A DNA stretch of 61,235 nucleotides from Clostridia bacterium (GTDB lineage: Bacteria > Bacillota > Clostridia > Oscillospirales > CAG-272). The translations under genes were made by a program, and so were the position numbers. Shown here piece by piece: positions 6,146-16,307 of the stretch. Positions within the stretch are counted from its first letter, which is position 1; the number at the start of each line of letters is the position of its first letter. The notes under the pieces are model-generated. The model was not told the DNA's origin. It saw only the letters and a list, made by a program, of their open reading frames with translations, and ran no database searches. The DNA is taken from the NCBI GenBank assembly GCA_017517745.1, contig JAFWYJ010000054.1:1-61235 (forward strand), in the 5' to 3' direction.

Positions 6146-9100
6146 TCAGTTTTCAAAGTATGCGTTTGCTGCAAGGTTGTAAAGATAGAGTGCTCTGACT
6201 GTGTTGCACGTCGCGCCCTTGGATTCGTCCTCTCCGTACTTCACCAGCGCCGCGTAAGCGTAGCTGAGTGCGCTGTACTCGATCGTCATGCCGTCTGCCT
6301 CGAGAACGTAGACTCTGTCGAGGTCCTTCGAGACGATATTCGGAATATCGACGTACCAATAGTTCGTGCCGGGTTCGTTCGCCGGAGTCACCTCTTGTCC
6401 ATCAATGAGGAAGGTGTGGTCGGAAACGTCGCCGCCGGTCAGATAGAAGTAGTGACGGATGGTGGTCTCGGACTCCAGGAGGACGCTTGAGCCGTAGTAG
6501 CGCAAGCCTTCGTTGGTCGATCCGCTCTGTTTCATTGCATATTCAGCCAGCGTTTCAGGCGTGATCTCGGTGAGCTGATGCTCGATATTTTCACCGCCGA
6601 AGTGGATGCTTGCCGCCTCGCCGTAGGCGATGAGGGCTTCCATCAAAGCGACCTGCTCGGGGGAGTAGTCATCGGCGTTTTCGATCAGCGCTTCGGCGTA
6701 GCCGCGGATGGTTTTCTCGTAGAGAATACCTTCAGTACCGTCGCCGCGCACGATGCGGGCGGAGACGATCGCATTGATCTCCTTTGCGGGAAGTGCGGGG
6801 TTGACAACGTAGTAGGTCACGCCGCCTGCAGTCTTGGTGCGAGCCTCACTCAGAAGGATCTTTTCGGTTGTGCCGTTCGGGTAGGTGATGAGGATGTAGG
6901 CAGCCGCGTCATTTTTCGTCTCTTCGCTTACGTCAAAGTAGAAGTTGATCGAAATGTCACCGTTGAGGCTGATGCTGTAGCCGTACAGTGCTGCGATGCC
7001 GTCGCGGAAGTGTCCGCAAAGCTCACATTTGTCCTTGCCTGCAGGGTAGCGATGGCAGGAAACTGCGTAGTTGCCTGCACCCGAATCCCAAGCTGCTCCC
7101 TTGGACAGTGCCTCCCATTCCTCGGGAGTACCGCAATAGGTGATGAAGGTGAGGGATGCGCAGCCGTTGAAGGCATACGCTCCGAGTTTGGTCACGCCCT
7201 TGGGAATGATGACGCTCGTCAAATCTTTGCAACCATAGAATGCTCCCGCGCCGATGCTTGTGATGCTGCCGTTTGTGGGAACCTCACTGTTTTTGCATCC
7301 AAGGATCAGCGTCTTGGTTGCCGTTTCGATCAGACAGTTTCCGGCGCTGTGATAGGTTGCGTTTCCGTTTTCAACAACAATACTTTCCAGACTGCTGCAA
7401 GACCAGAACGCCATCACCTTGATGGAGGAAACACTGCTCGGGATGGTAATGCTCTTCAAAGAAGTGCAATTTCGGAACGCCTCGGAGCCGATGGTTTGGA
7501 GGCTGTTCGGGAACGTCACTTCCGCCAAGGAAGTGCAATCGTAGAATGCGGAGTCGCCAATGCTTGTGATGCTCGCGCCAAGGGTAACCTCGGTCAAGGC
7601 GATGCACTGGTAGAATGCAGAGTTGCCGATGCTCGTGACGCCGCTTCCAAATGCAATGTTTTCCAGATTTGTGCATCTGTAGAACGCCGAATTGCCGATG
7701 GAGGTCACGGCATTGGGAATTTCGATGCTTGTCAAAGCACTGCACCCCTGGAAGGCGGATTCACCGATGGACGTAACACCGTTACCGATGATGAGCGTGT
7801 TCAATGCCTGACAACCGGCAAACGCGGATTTTCCGATGGAGGTAACAGTATCCGGAATCATGATGCTTGTCAAGGCCGTACAATAATGGAATGCCGATTC
7901 GCTGATGGTTTTGATACCGTTGCCGATGGTAACGTAGGTCAAGTTGGTGCAGTTGTAGAATGCACGTGATCCAAGCGTGCTCACTTGATCGGGGATCGTG
8001 ATTTCGAATAACGACGAACAATACTCGAATGCAGAGTTTCCGATCGTTTTGAGACCGTTGCCCAGGATCACTTCATTCAATGCCGTGCAATTGTAGAATG
8101 CGGAATTGCCAATGCCCGTGACGTTATCGGGGAGCGAGATGCTTGTAAGGCTCGTGCAATACTTGAATGCAGAGTCGCCAATGCTTGTGATGCTGTTGCC
8201 GAACGTGATGTCGGTAAGGCTTGTGCAATAAATGAATGCATTATTGCCAATGCTCGTAACGCTGTCGGGGAGTGTGACGCTTACAAGGTTTTGGCAATTC
8301 TCAAACGCCATCAAGCCAATGTGTGTGATGCCGTTTTCAATCGTCACGGATTTGATAAATGTTTTGTATTCTTTCCAAGCCATGGAGGATGAAAGGTTGA
8401 GACCGGGCATTGCCCCCTCGCCTGAGATGGTCAATTCACCCGTGGTTAGATTCAGTGACCAGGTCAGATTGGAGAATATACCAAATTGGATTCGGTCAGT
8501 GATTTTGGTCTCACCGCAAGCCGTACAGGTGTAGAGGGTGGAAGGCGTGCCGCCATCCGAGGTAAAGTCCTCGCCGTCGTTCCATGTGTGAGGCTCGGTG
8601 ACGGTGTCACCGCACTCGCAGAACTTCGCGTGCGTTTCGGAATCCATTACCGTCCAATCGCCGTAATCGTGATCGGGAAGTCTGTCGATGGTCTTGACGT
8701 CGGTTGCACCGCACTCCAAGCAGACGTAAAACGTCTCGCCATCGCTTGTATGGGTCGGAGGGACGGTAACGCTGCCGTCATCCCAGTCGTGGGGAGCGGT
8801 TATCGTGTCACCGCATTCGCAGGACTTCGCATGTGTTTCGGAATCCATTTGCATCCAATCACCGTGCTTGTGATCGGGAAGTCTTTCGATGCTTTGGGAT
8901 TTGTTTGCACCGCAGCCGAGGCAGGTGTAAAGGATCTCTCCCTCACTTGTGTGGGTTGCGGGGACGGTCACGTTGCCTTCATCCCATTCGTGGGGAGCGG
9001 AGACGTATTTTTCGCAGATCGAACAGTATTTTTCATGATTTTCGTCATCTGTTTGATTCCAACCGTCTCCCTCGTGATAGGAAATCTCATTCGGGAGATT

Positions 9101-12100
9101 GAGGGTATGGCCGGAAGCGAACTGCCACTCGGCGGGGGTACCGCAATAGGTGATGGAGACGAGATTCAAGCAATTTTCGAACGCATGGACTGCGATTGCC
9201 GTCACGCTGTTCGGAATCTTGATGCTTGTCAGGCTTGTGCAGTCGGAGAAGGCATACTCTCCGATGCTCGTGACGCCATCCTTGATCACAATCGATTGGA
9301 TGGAATCCTTGAAGCCTCTCCACGCGTCGGTGGAATTGGCAAGGAAGTCATTCATGGCGCCCGTGCCGAAGATGGTCAATTCACCCGTGATCTCGTCAAA
9401 CTCCCAGGTGAGGTCTCCCCAGGTGTTGCCGGGATCGTTGAGGCAGGTCAGCGTATAGGAGCCTATGTTGAGATCCCATGTGCTATCCTTCTGGATCGCG
9501 TTCCATTCTGAGGGCGAGCCTTCATAGATGATTTCGGAAAGCTCGTAGCAGCCGTTGAAGGGGCTGATTTCAAAGATCCAAATACTCGTGGGAATGGTTA
9601 CGGTTTTCAGACTTGTGCAATTCTTGAAGAGATTCCATGCAAGTGACGAAACTCCGCCGGGAATCGTGATGCTTTCCAGAGAAGTACAGGAGGAGAACGT
9701 CTCGGTTCCAAAGTACGCCAGATTGCTGCCGTCCTCGAAATACACGCTTGCCAGATTTTCACAACCGCGGAACGCACCTTCTCCGATGCCCGTCACGCTT
9801 GCGGGAATCGTGATGGAGGCCAGTGATTTACAATACATGAAAGCGTTGGTTTCGATTTTGGTAAGCCGGCTTCCGGAGTCGAAGATCACGGTTTCAAGCG
9901 CCCAACAATCGTAGAATGCACCGGCACCAATCGTTTGAACCGATGCGGGGATCGTGATTTCGGTGAGATCAATACAAGTGTTGAACGCGAAATTTCCAAT
10001 GGTGGTCAGCTTGCTGTTCTCGGCGAACGTGATGGAGAGCAGACCGCCGTTGAAAACGTTCTCGCCGATGCTCACAACGCTTGCGGGGATCGAGACGTTT
10101 GCGAGCTTGATGCAATTCCAGAAAGCGTAATTGCCGATGGTTTCAAGGCTGCCGTTCTCGGCAAACAGGATGCTTTCCAGTGCCAAGCAATCCTGGAATG
10201 CATACGCGGGAATGGCGGTGACACTGTCGGGGATGCTGATCTGAAGAAGGGCTTCACATCCCGCGAAAGCATACGCTCCGATGCTCTCCAGGGAGTTCGG
10301 AAGAGAAATCCGGACAAGAGAGGAACAGTTTTGGAATGCGCTCTCTCCGATGCTCGTGATGCCCTCGGGAATCGTGATCTCGGTCAGCTCCGTGCATCCG
10401 TAGAACGCCTCGTTGCCGATTGCCGTCACACTGCCGTCCTCGGGAATGATGCTGGATTGGATGCCGAGCACCAGAACGCCTGTGTTGGCGTCGATCAGGC
10501 AGTTGTCGATGCTGAGATAGTTCGCGTTTCCGTCTTCAACGCTCAGAGAGGTCAGTGCGGAACAAGCGCGGAATGCGGATGCCGCAATCGTTTGGAGACT
10601 TGCGGGGAAGGTTACGCTCTCAAGGGAGTTGCATCCCAGGAAAGCAAGTTCGTCGATGCTCTCCAGCGTGTTCGGGAAGGAGACGGAGACGATGCCCGTA
10701 AATTTGCGGAAGGTTTGCGCGCCGATTTTGGTCACGCCCGCGGGAATCACCAGCTCGGTGATCTCGTTGCCGTCCGATCCCAGAACGTGTACCGTGCCGG
10801 AGCGATCGCCGTTCGGGCGGGCGTTTTCATCGGCGAAGACGATGTTCAGCCATGCCGCAACGTCGGTGATGTAGGTTTTTGCTCCCGATGTTTGGAAGAA
10901 GGCATTGGAGCCGACATTGTTGAGTGTGGAGGGAAGCTTCACGCTCTGCAAGCCGTTGCAACGGAAGAACGCATACGCTCCGATGCTCGTCACGCCTTCA
11001 CCGATGGTGACCGAGTGGATGGCGTTCGTGTGTGCTCTCCATGCAGCGGTGGAGGTTTCGGAAAAGTCGTTCATTGCACCTGTTCCGGAGATCGTCAAAG
11101 CTCCCGTGATCTCATCGAAGGACCAGGAGAGATCGCCCCAGGTTCCCGTGATGGTGTAGCAGGAAACCGAGAAGTTTCCGGTGTTCGCGCTCCAATCGGT
11201 ACCCTTGGAAACCGCCTCCCATTGTGCGATGGTTTCCTGATAGACGATGCTTTCCAGACTCGTGCAGTTCTCAAATGCACGGACACCGACGTTGGCAAGT
11301 GCGCTGCCCTTATCAAACGTTACGGTGGTGAGACCGGTACAGTTGCAGAAGGCAAAATCACCGATATTGGTAACGCTTGCGGGAATTTGAATGCGAACAA
11401 GCGATTTGAAGCCGTAAAATGCTCTTTCCGGAATTGCCGTAATACCGTCGGGGATCACCAGATCGGTCATTTCTTCGCCTTCATCGTTCAAAACGTGGAT
11501 GTTGGCTCCGTAAAAGGTAGGATTGGAAATTGAATTTCCAAACCAGACGTTCAGCCATGCCTCCACATCCAAAACGTATACGTCCGTCATACCCATGACG
11601 TTTGCAAAAGCATTGGGTGCAATGGTTGTCACACTGCCCGGAATGGTGATGGATTTGAGCTCGCAGCAATCGGAAAATGCATAAGACTCGATTGTCGCAA
11701 GCTTACTGTTTTTCGAAAGTTCGATTTGAGGAAGGGTGGAGCAGTAATAGAAGGCATACTCCCCGATGCTTTCGACGCTGTCGGGAATCGAGATGCTTTG
11801 CAGATTGCTGCAATTGTGGAACGCGTAGGAGCCGATGCTCGTGACACCCTCCTCAATCGTCACCGATTGAATGGAGGAGGCGTAGGAGTCCCAAGGGGAG
11901 CCGGCGTAGGAGAAATTGTCCATCGCGCCCTCACCAACGATCAACAGATCTCCCGTTTCCTCATTCAAGAGCCAAGAAAGATTGCCGATCTTGCCGCTTT
12001 GGTAGCCATTGTAGACAACGCTGTAATTGGTTGCTCCATCATCCCAATAGCTGCCTTTTTCGATGGCATCCCATTCAGAGGGAGATCCGGCGTAATAGAT

Positions 12101-13093
12101 TTGCTGCAGCGCACCACAGTAGCGGAACGCCTGTCCTCCAATGGAGGTCAGAGTGACGGGAAGATTCACCGTGTTCAGCATGCTGCAGGAAGCGAATGCC
12201 CGATAGCCGATGGTTGTGAGCGTTTCGGGAATGGCGATGTCGGAAAGGGATGAACAGTAATCAAATGCCGAATCTTGAATTTCGGTCACATCGCCGAGGA
12301 TCTCGATACCGGAAAGACTTGTGCATTGATAAAACAGAGAGTTGGCGATTGTGGTGACGCCTGCGGGAAGCGAGATGTTGCACAGGGCAGAGCAATTCCG
12401 GAAGGCACCTTGCTCAATGCTCGTCACGGTTTCGGGAATGTTGACGTTTTGCAAATTTGCGCATCCGTCAAAGGCGGAGGAGCCGATGCTCTCAACGCCA
12501 TCGGGAATCCAGATTTCTCCCAATCCCGCACCATGGAAGAGACCGTCCTCCACGCGGGTAATGCCGGAAGGGAGTGAGATGTTCCAAAGGGAAGTGCAGT
12601 TTTCAAAGGCGAAATCTCCAATGCTTGTCACACTGTCGGGGATAAAAACGTAGCCCAAATTTTCACAGCCGGAAAATGCAGAACCGCCGATGCTTTCAAC
12701 CCCCTCGGGAAGTTGGACGTCGCAAAGGCTCGTGCAGTTGTAGAACGCGCTATTTCCGATGCTTGTCACAGTCGACGGAATCGAAACGTATGACAAGTTC
12801 GCAAAATTGCGGAACGCATAGTTGCCGATGCCGGTGACACCTTCTTCAATGGTAATCGTTTGAACGGCATCCTTGTATTGCAGCCAGACCACGTTATCGT
12901 TCCAGGCTTCAAAGTTTGCCATTTTTCCGTTTCCGGAAAGGGTGAGTTCTCCCGTGGATTCGTCGAATGACCACGAGATCAGACCGTGTGTGCCGCTGTG
13001 GATGCCGTCCTCTGCCGCAGCTGAGAGCGTCAATCCGACTGCCAAGAGGACAGTCAGCAACAGGGTGGAGAGCGCGATCAGTGTCTTTTTCAT
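6146..13093 (-). CDS. Giant BspA-type leucine-rich-repeat surface protein (2315 aa)
   Basis: A Sec signal peptide (MKKTLIALSTLLLTVLLAVG, cleavage near SAAA-ED) precedes dozens of LRR_5 (BspA/TpLRR) repeats of about 23 residues, pattern (S/T)I(G/E)--AF--C--L--(I/V)-(I/L)P--V. Five 'head' modules with the pattern WGDL-W-(F/L)DE-TGELTISG-GAM--F introduce blocks near residues 40, 380, 665, 1235 and 1550. Three Cys/His repeats (H-K-C-CGDT---PH-W) lie at about 1350-1530. Residues about 2030-2315 form a distinct C-terminal domain shared with the next gene. There is no LPXTG or SLH anchor. Family members are extracellular adhesins or ligand binders; the ligand here is unknown. Probably co-transcribed with 13156-15081. 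Confidence 0.92.
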   Translation of the reverse strand: MKKTLIALSTLLLTVLLAVGLTLSAAAEDGIHSGTHGLISWSFDESTGELTLSGNGKMANFEAWNDNVVWLQYKDAVQTITIEEGVTGIGNYAFRNFANLSYVSIPSTVTSIGNSAFYNCTSLCDVQLPEGVESIGGSAFSGCENLGYVFIPDSVTSIGDFAFENCTSLWNISLPSGITRVEDGLFHGAGLGEIWIPDGVESIGSSAFDGCANLQNVNIPETVTSIEQGAFRNCSALCNISLPAGVTTIANSLFYQCTSLSGIEILGDVTEIQDSAFDYCSSLSDIAIPETLTTIGYRAFASCSMLNTVNLPVTLTSIGGQAFRYCGALQQIYYAGSPSEWDAIEKGSYWDDGATNYSVVYNGYQSGKIGNLSWLLNEETGDLLIVGEGAMDNFSYAGSPWDSYASSIQSVTIEEGVTSIGSYAFHNCSNLQSISIPDSVESIGEYAFYYCSTLPQIELSKNSKLATIESYAFSDCCELKSITIPGSVTTIAPNAFANVMGMTDVYVLDVEAWLNVWFGNSISNPTFYGANIHVLNDEGEEMTDLVIPDGITAIPERAFYGFKSLVRIQIPASVTNIGDFAFCNCTGLTTVTFDKGSALANVGVRAFENCTSLESIVYQETIAQWEAVSKGTDWSANTGNFSVSCYTITGTWGDLSWSFDEITGALTISGTGAMNDFSETSTAAWRAHTNAIHSVTIGEGVTSIGAYAFFRCNGLQSVKLPSTLNNVGSNAFFQTSGAKTYITDVAAWLNIVFADENARPNGDRSGTVHVLGSDGNEITELVIPAGVTKIGAQTFRKFTGIVSVSFPNTLESIDELAFLGCNSLESVTFPASLQTIAASAFRACSALTSLSVEDGNANYLSIDNCLIDANTGVLVLGIQSSIIPEDGSVTAIGNEAFYGCTELTEITIPEGITSIGESAFQNCSSLVRISLPNSLESIGAYAFAGCEALLQISIPDSVTAIPAYAFQDCLALESILFAENGSLETIGNYAFWNCIKLANVSIPASVVSIGENVFNGGLLSITFAENSKLTTIGNFAFNTCIDLTEITIPASVQTIGAGAFYDCWALETVIFDSGSRLTKIETNAFMYCKSLASITIPASVTGIGEGAFRGCENLASVYFEDGSNLAYFGTETFSSCTSLESITIPGGVSSLAWNLFKNCTSLKTVTIPTSIWIFEISPFNGCYELSEIIYEGSPSEWNAIQKDSTWDLNIGSYTLTCLNDPGNTWGDLTWEFDEITGELTIFGTGAMNDFLANSTDAWRGFKDSIQSIVIKDGVTSIGEYAFSDCTSLTSIKIPNSVTAIAVHAFENCLNLVSITYCGTPAEWQFASGHTLNLPNEISYHEGDGWNQTDDENHEKYCSICEKYVSAPHEWDEGNVTVPATHTSEGEILYTCLGCGANKSQSIERLPDHKHGDWMQMDSETHAKSCECGDTITAPHDWDDGSVTVPPTHTSDGETFYVCLECGATDVKTIDRLPDHDYGDWTVMDSETHAKFCECGDTVTEPHTWNDGEDFTSDGGTPSTLYTCTACGETKITDRIQFGIFSNLTWSLNLTTGELTISGEGAMPGLNLSSSMAWKEYKTFIKSVTIENGITHIGLMAFENCQNLVSVTLPDSVTSIGNNAFIYCTSLTDITFGNSITSIGDSAFKYCTSLTSISLPDNVTGIGNSAFYNCTALNEVILGNGLKTIGNSAFEYCSSLFEITIPDQVSTLGSRAFYNCTNLTYVTIGNGIKTISESAFHYCTALTSIMIPDTVTSIGKSAFAGCQALNTLIIGNGVTSIGESAFQGCSALTSIEIPNAVTSIGNSAFYRCTNLENIAFGSGVTSIGNSAFYQCIALTEVTLGASITSIGDSAFYDCTSLAEVTFPNSLQTIGSEAFRNCTSLKSITIPSSVSSIKVMAFWSCSSLESIVVENGNATYHSAGNCLIETATKTLILGCKNSEVPTNGSITSIGAGAFYGCKDLTSVIIPKGVTKLGAYAFNGCASLTFITYCGTPEEWEALSKGAAWDSGAGNYAVSCHRYPAGKDKCELCGHFRDGIAALYGYSISLNGDISINFYFDVSEETKNDAAAYILITYPNGTTEKILLSEARTKTAGGVTYYVVNPALPAKEINAIVSARIVRGDGTEGILYEKTIRGYAEALIENADDYSPEQVALMEALIAYGEAASIHFGGENIEHQLTEITPETLAEYAMKQSGSTNEGLRYYGSSVLLESETTIRHYFYLTGGDVSDHTFLIDGQEVTPANEPGTNYWYVDIPNIVSKDLDRVYVLEADGMTIEYSALSYAYAALVKYGEDESKGATCNTVRALYLYNLAANAYFEN
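7190..8350 (-). repeat. Near-regular LRR-coding tandem array, 69-bp period
   Basis: The most homogeneous part of the LRR gene, with units of about 69 bp recurring (for example tgtagaatgc-gag-(t/c)(c/g)gccaatgct on the plus strand). Low divergence between neighbours suggests recent expansion and a risk of assembly collapse. The rest of the gene has the same period with more drift. Confidence 0.75.
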
Positions 13094-13155
13094 GATGAAA
13101 AAGCCTCCTTTATGTTTTTGTTTTTATATATCAAGAGTGATACGGTTCTTTCAAA

Positions 13156-15081
13156 TCACTCAAAATACGCGTTTGCCGCGAGGTTGTATTCATACAACGC
13201 CTTGACGGTATTACATACGGGAACCGAGAACGGATCGTCACTGTACTTCAAAAGTGCGGTATAGGCATAGCTCAGCACACTGTATTCCAGCGTCATGCCG
13301 TCCGCCTCTACGGTGTAAACTCTGTCGAGGTCCTTCGAGACGATGTTTGGAATATCGACGTACCAATAATTCGTTCCAGCCTCGTTCACGGGCATAACCG
13401 CTTTGCCGTCAATGAGGAAGGTATGGTCGGAGATGGATCCCGATGTCAGCCGGAAATAGTGACGGATCGTGGTCTCGGACTCGAGGAGCACGCTCGAGCC
13501 GAAGTAGGTCAGCCCGGTGTTGGGGGTGCCGCTCTGCGCCATCGCGTAATCCGCCAGCGTCTCTGCCGTGATCTCGGTCAGCTGCGGATCTGCCATGCCG
13601 CCGCCGAAGTGAACGCTTGCCGCCTCACCGTAGGCAATCAGCGCTTCCATCAAAGCGACCTGCTCCGGGGAGTAGGAATCGGCGTTCTCAATCAGCGTCT
13701 CGGCATAACCTCGTATGCTCTTCTCATAGAGGATTCCCTCGGTGCCGTCTCCGCGCACGATGCGCGCCGAGACGATCGAGTTGATCTCCTTCGCGGGGAG
13801 CGTGGGATTGATGACGTAGTAGGTCACGCCGCCTGCGGTCTTGGTACGCGCTTCGCTCAAGAGGATCTTTTCGGTTGAGCCATTGGGATAGGCGATGAGG
13901 ATATATGCGTTTGCATCCTGTTTCGTTTCCTCGCTCACCTCAAAATAGAAGTTGATCGAGATGTCGCCATTGAGGCTGATGCTGTAACCGTACAAAGCCG
14001 CGATGCCGTCGCGGAAGCCTCCGCAGATCGAGCACTTATCCTTGCCGTCGGGGAAGCTGTGCGAAACGGTGTAGGTGATCTTGTAATTGCCCGTGTCGGT
14101 ATCCCAACGGTCTCCCTTGGTGATTGCCTCCCACTCTGCGGGAGATCCGCCGTAGACGATCGAGGTCAGATTGCTGCTTAACAAAAACGTTGATACGCCA
14201 AAGCTCTTGACGCTCTTCGGGATGGTGACGGTTTTCAGACTTGTGCAATAGTAGAACGCGCTGTCCCCAATGCTTGTCACGCCCTCCGGAATGACGACGT
14301 TGTCAATCATATCACAGCTGGCAAACGCTCCGTTTCCAATCGTTTTCACCCCGCTTGGAATCGTGATTTGAGAAAGATTGTTGCAGTTGTAGAGCATGTG
14401 ATCGGGAATGGCTGTCAAGCCGGTGGGGATATTGATGCTTGTCAGAGAGGTGCAGTATTCGAACGCATTTATTCCAATGCTTACGACGCTGTTGGGGAGC
14501 GAAACTCTGACAAGCGTCTCACAATTGGAAAAAGCATGCGAGTTGATATACTTCAGCCCGTCCAATGCCGTGAGGCTGACAAGGTTCGTCCCGCCATCGA
14601 ACGCGCCTTTGGCGATGCCGACGGTACCCGGACGCAGGGTCACCGAGGTTGCCGACGCATCACAGGCGATCACCCAACCGTTGACGTAGGAAACGCCGTT
14701 TTCGATCTGAATCAGCTTGGTACAACCTAAAAACGGATAGTAATCAACGCTCGTCACGCTGTCGGGAATGGTGATGCGCTCGAGGTTGGCACACTCTCTG
14801 AACGCATAGTAGCCGACGTTTGTGACACCTTCCTCAATGACAACCGATTTGATTTGGCTCTTATAGGCTCTCCAAGCATCGGTGGAGGAGGGTCTTTCAA
14901 ACATCCTCATCTCACCCTCGCCGGAGATGACCAATTCTCCCGTGGTCTCGTTCAGCGTCCAGGTCAGATCGCCCCACGTGCCGCTGTGGACGGTGTCATC
15001 CGCCGATGCGGAGAAGATGAGCCCGACTGCCAACAAAGCAATCAGAAGTAGAGTTGAGAGTGCTAACAGTGTTTTTTTCAT
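13156..15081 (-). CDS. BspA-type LRR surface protein, paralogue of the giant one (641 aa)
   Basis: Starts at ATG 15081 (MKKTLLALSTLLL) with AGAAAGGA upstream; an 18-codon upstream extension of the frame has no ribosome site. It has a signal peptide, one head module (WGDLTWTLNETTGELVISGE), about a dozen LRR_5 repeats (to residue about 350), and the same C-terminal domain as its neighbour (ISLNGDISINFYF, LLSEARTKTAGGVTYYV, NIVSKDLDRVY, SYAYTALLKY). The two C-terminal domains are nearly identical along about 290 residues, so the genes arose by duplication. Sits 62 bp upstream of the giant gene on the same strand, with its promoter at 15160-15188. No membrane anchor is visible. Confidence 0.9.
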   Translation of the reverse strand: MKKTLLALSTLLLIALLAVGLIFSASADDTVHSGTWGDLTWTLNETTGELVISGEGEMRMFERPSSTDAWRAYKSQIKSVVIEEGVTNVGYYAFRECANLERITIPDSVTSVDYYPFLGCTKLIQIENGVSYVNGWVIACDASATSVTLRPGTVGIAKGAFDGGTNLVSLTALDGLKYINSHAFSNCETLVRVSLPNSVVSIGINAFEYCTSLTSINIPTGLTAIPDHMLYNCNNLSQITIPSGVKTIGNGAFASCDMIDNVVIPEGVTSIGDSAFYYCTSLKTVTIPKSVKSFGVSTFLLSSNLTSIVYGGSPAEWEAITKGDRWDTDTGNYKITYTVSHSFPDGKDKCSICGGFRDGIAALYGYSISLNGDISINFYFEVSEETKQDANAYILIAYPNGSTEKILLSEARTKTAGGVTYYVINPTLPAKEINSIVSARIVRGDGTEGILYEKSIRGYAETLIENADSYSPEQVALMEALIAYGEAASVHFGGGMADPQLTEITAETLADYAMAQSGTPNTGLTYFGSSVLLESETTIRHYFRLTSGSISDHTFLIDGKAVMPVNEAGTNYWYVDIPNIVSKDLDRVYTVEADGMTLEYSVLSYAYTALLKYSDDPFSVPVCNTVKALYEYNLAANAYFE

Positions 15082-15159
15082 GATTGTTTCATCCTTTCTT
15101 CCTTGCAAAAGCAAAATACGCGCGGTTGAAGTCATTTGAAAACAGATTCATACATCTTC

Positions 15160-15188
15160 ATTATATCACAGAAAGTAGCTTCGGTCAA
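15160..15188 (-). promoter_or_regulatory. Sigma-A promoter for the LRR gene pair
   Basis: Minus strand TTGACC (15188-15183), 17 bp, TATAAT (15165-15160). It drives 15081 and probably 13093 and the 36-aa peptide, since no separate promoter is evident in the 62-bp gap. Confidence 0.8.
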
Positions 15189-15245
15189 GGCTTTTACTGC
15201 TTTTTCTTACCATTTTTATTATCTTGTGATTTCTTTGGTTTTCTA

Positions 15246-15274
15246 TTGATTTTTTGCGTTTGATGTGCTATAAT
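15246..15274 (+). promoter_or_regulatory. Sigma-A promoter for the HAD phosphatase gene
   Basis: TTGATT (15246-15251), 17 bp, TATAAT (15269-15274), about 50 bp before the ATG at 15324. Confidence 0.75.
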
Positions 15275-15323
15275 GATACGGTGTTCGCGAAATATCGCGG
15301 AGATTTTTGCAAGGAGATGGAAC

Positions 15324-16145
15324 ATGAAAAAATTTGACGGAATCCTGATTTGCAGCGATTTGGACGGAACGCTGTTGCAAAAGAACGAATACGTCTCACC
15401 CGAGAACCGTGAGGCGATTGCATATTTCAAGAGCGAGGGGGGAACCTTTACCTTCATCACCGGGCGCATGCCGCGGTTCGTTGGCAATTGCATTGATGCC
15501 GTGCGCCCCAATGCGCCGATCGGTTGCATCAACGGTGGCGGAATTTATGATTATCCAAACAAAAAATATCTTTGGACACACGAAGCTTCCCGTGACATTC
15601 TGGATCTGGTCGAGCTGGCAGAGCGGGAAATGCCGTCTCTCGGAATTCAGCTCAATACCTTTGAAAATACCTATTTCTGTCGAGACAATTCGGTCATGGT
15701 TTGGTTTCGGGAGCTGACCGGTGCGGAATATCTGACCTGCAACTGCCGCGAGACGGAGGAACCGATCGCAAAGATCCTGTTCGGTGTCGAGACGGAGGAG
15801 GAGATGGAGCGGCTGGATCGCCTTTTGAAGGCACATCCCACGGCGAAAAACTTCGACTTTGTCAGTGCGGAAAAGACACTTTATGAGATCCTTCCCAAGG
15901 GGGTCAACAAGGGGAATCTTCTGGCTCCGATGGTGAATCTTTTGGGGATGGAGCTCGAAAAGACGATTGCCGTGGGAGACTATGACAACGACGTCCAGAT
16001 GCTCCGTGCCGCAAAGCTCGGAATCGCCGTGGCGAACGCCTCTCCCGCCGCCAAGGCTGCTGCAGATCACGTCACCGTCAGCAACGAGGAGCATGCCATT
16101 GCGAGAATCATTTCGGATCTCGACAGCGGCGCTCTGCAAATTTAA
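15324..16145 (+). CDS. Cof-type HAD-family sugar-phosphate phosphatase
   Basis: 273 aa from ATG 15324, which has AAGGAGATGG just upstream; the longer reading frame has no ribosome site. HAD motifs are in order: motif I DLDGT (residues about 10-14), motif II near ITGR (about 47-50), a conserved Lys in KGVNKGN (about 193-199), and motif IV GDYDND (about 216-221). The C2-type cap lies between motifs II and III. Cof/YidA-like enzymes dephosphorylate sugar phosphates or flavin and pyridoxal phosphates in the cytoplasm; the substrate cannot be told from the sequence. Single-gene unit with its own promoter and terminator. Confidence 0.9.
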   Translation: MKKFDGILICSDLDGTLLQKNEYVSPENREAIAYFKSEGGTFTFITGRMPRFVGNCIDAVRPNAPIGCINGGGIYDYPNKKYLWTHEASRDILDLVELAEREMPSLGIQLNTFENTYFCRDNSVMVWFRELTGAEYLTCNCRETEEPIAKILFGVETEEEMERLDRLLKAHPTAKNFDFVSAEKTLYEILPKGVNKGNLLAPMVNLLGMELEKTIAVGDYDNDVQMLRAAKLGIAVANASPAAKAAADHVTVSNEEHAIARIISDLDSGALQI

Positions 16146-16157
16146 ATGCAATCAAAA

Positions 16158-16200
16158 AGTCCTGTATCTGTCAACGCGGCAGACACAGGACTCTTCTTTT
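16158..16200 (+). terminator. Rho-independent terminator after the HAD gene
   Basis: Stem agtcctgt (16158-16165) with acaggact (16185-16192), inner tctg/caga pairing, then cttctttt. Confidence 0.85.
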
Positions 16201-16307
16201 GGGCAAGATTATTTTTCAAAATCGCGACTTTCACGCCGCTTCGACAAGAGGAATGTGGTATGATAGAGACGGTCAAGAAAAATCTTGCGATCGAAAGGAG
16301 AAAGAAA

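Noticed and set aside
7200-8350. Regular 69-bp repeats considered as a CRISPR array.
   Set aside because: Units have no constant repeat plus unique spacer; they translate as continuous LRR repeats.
7000-12600. Long plus-strand frames opposite the giant LRR gene.
   Set aside because: They mirror the LRR repeats and have no independent coding signature.
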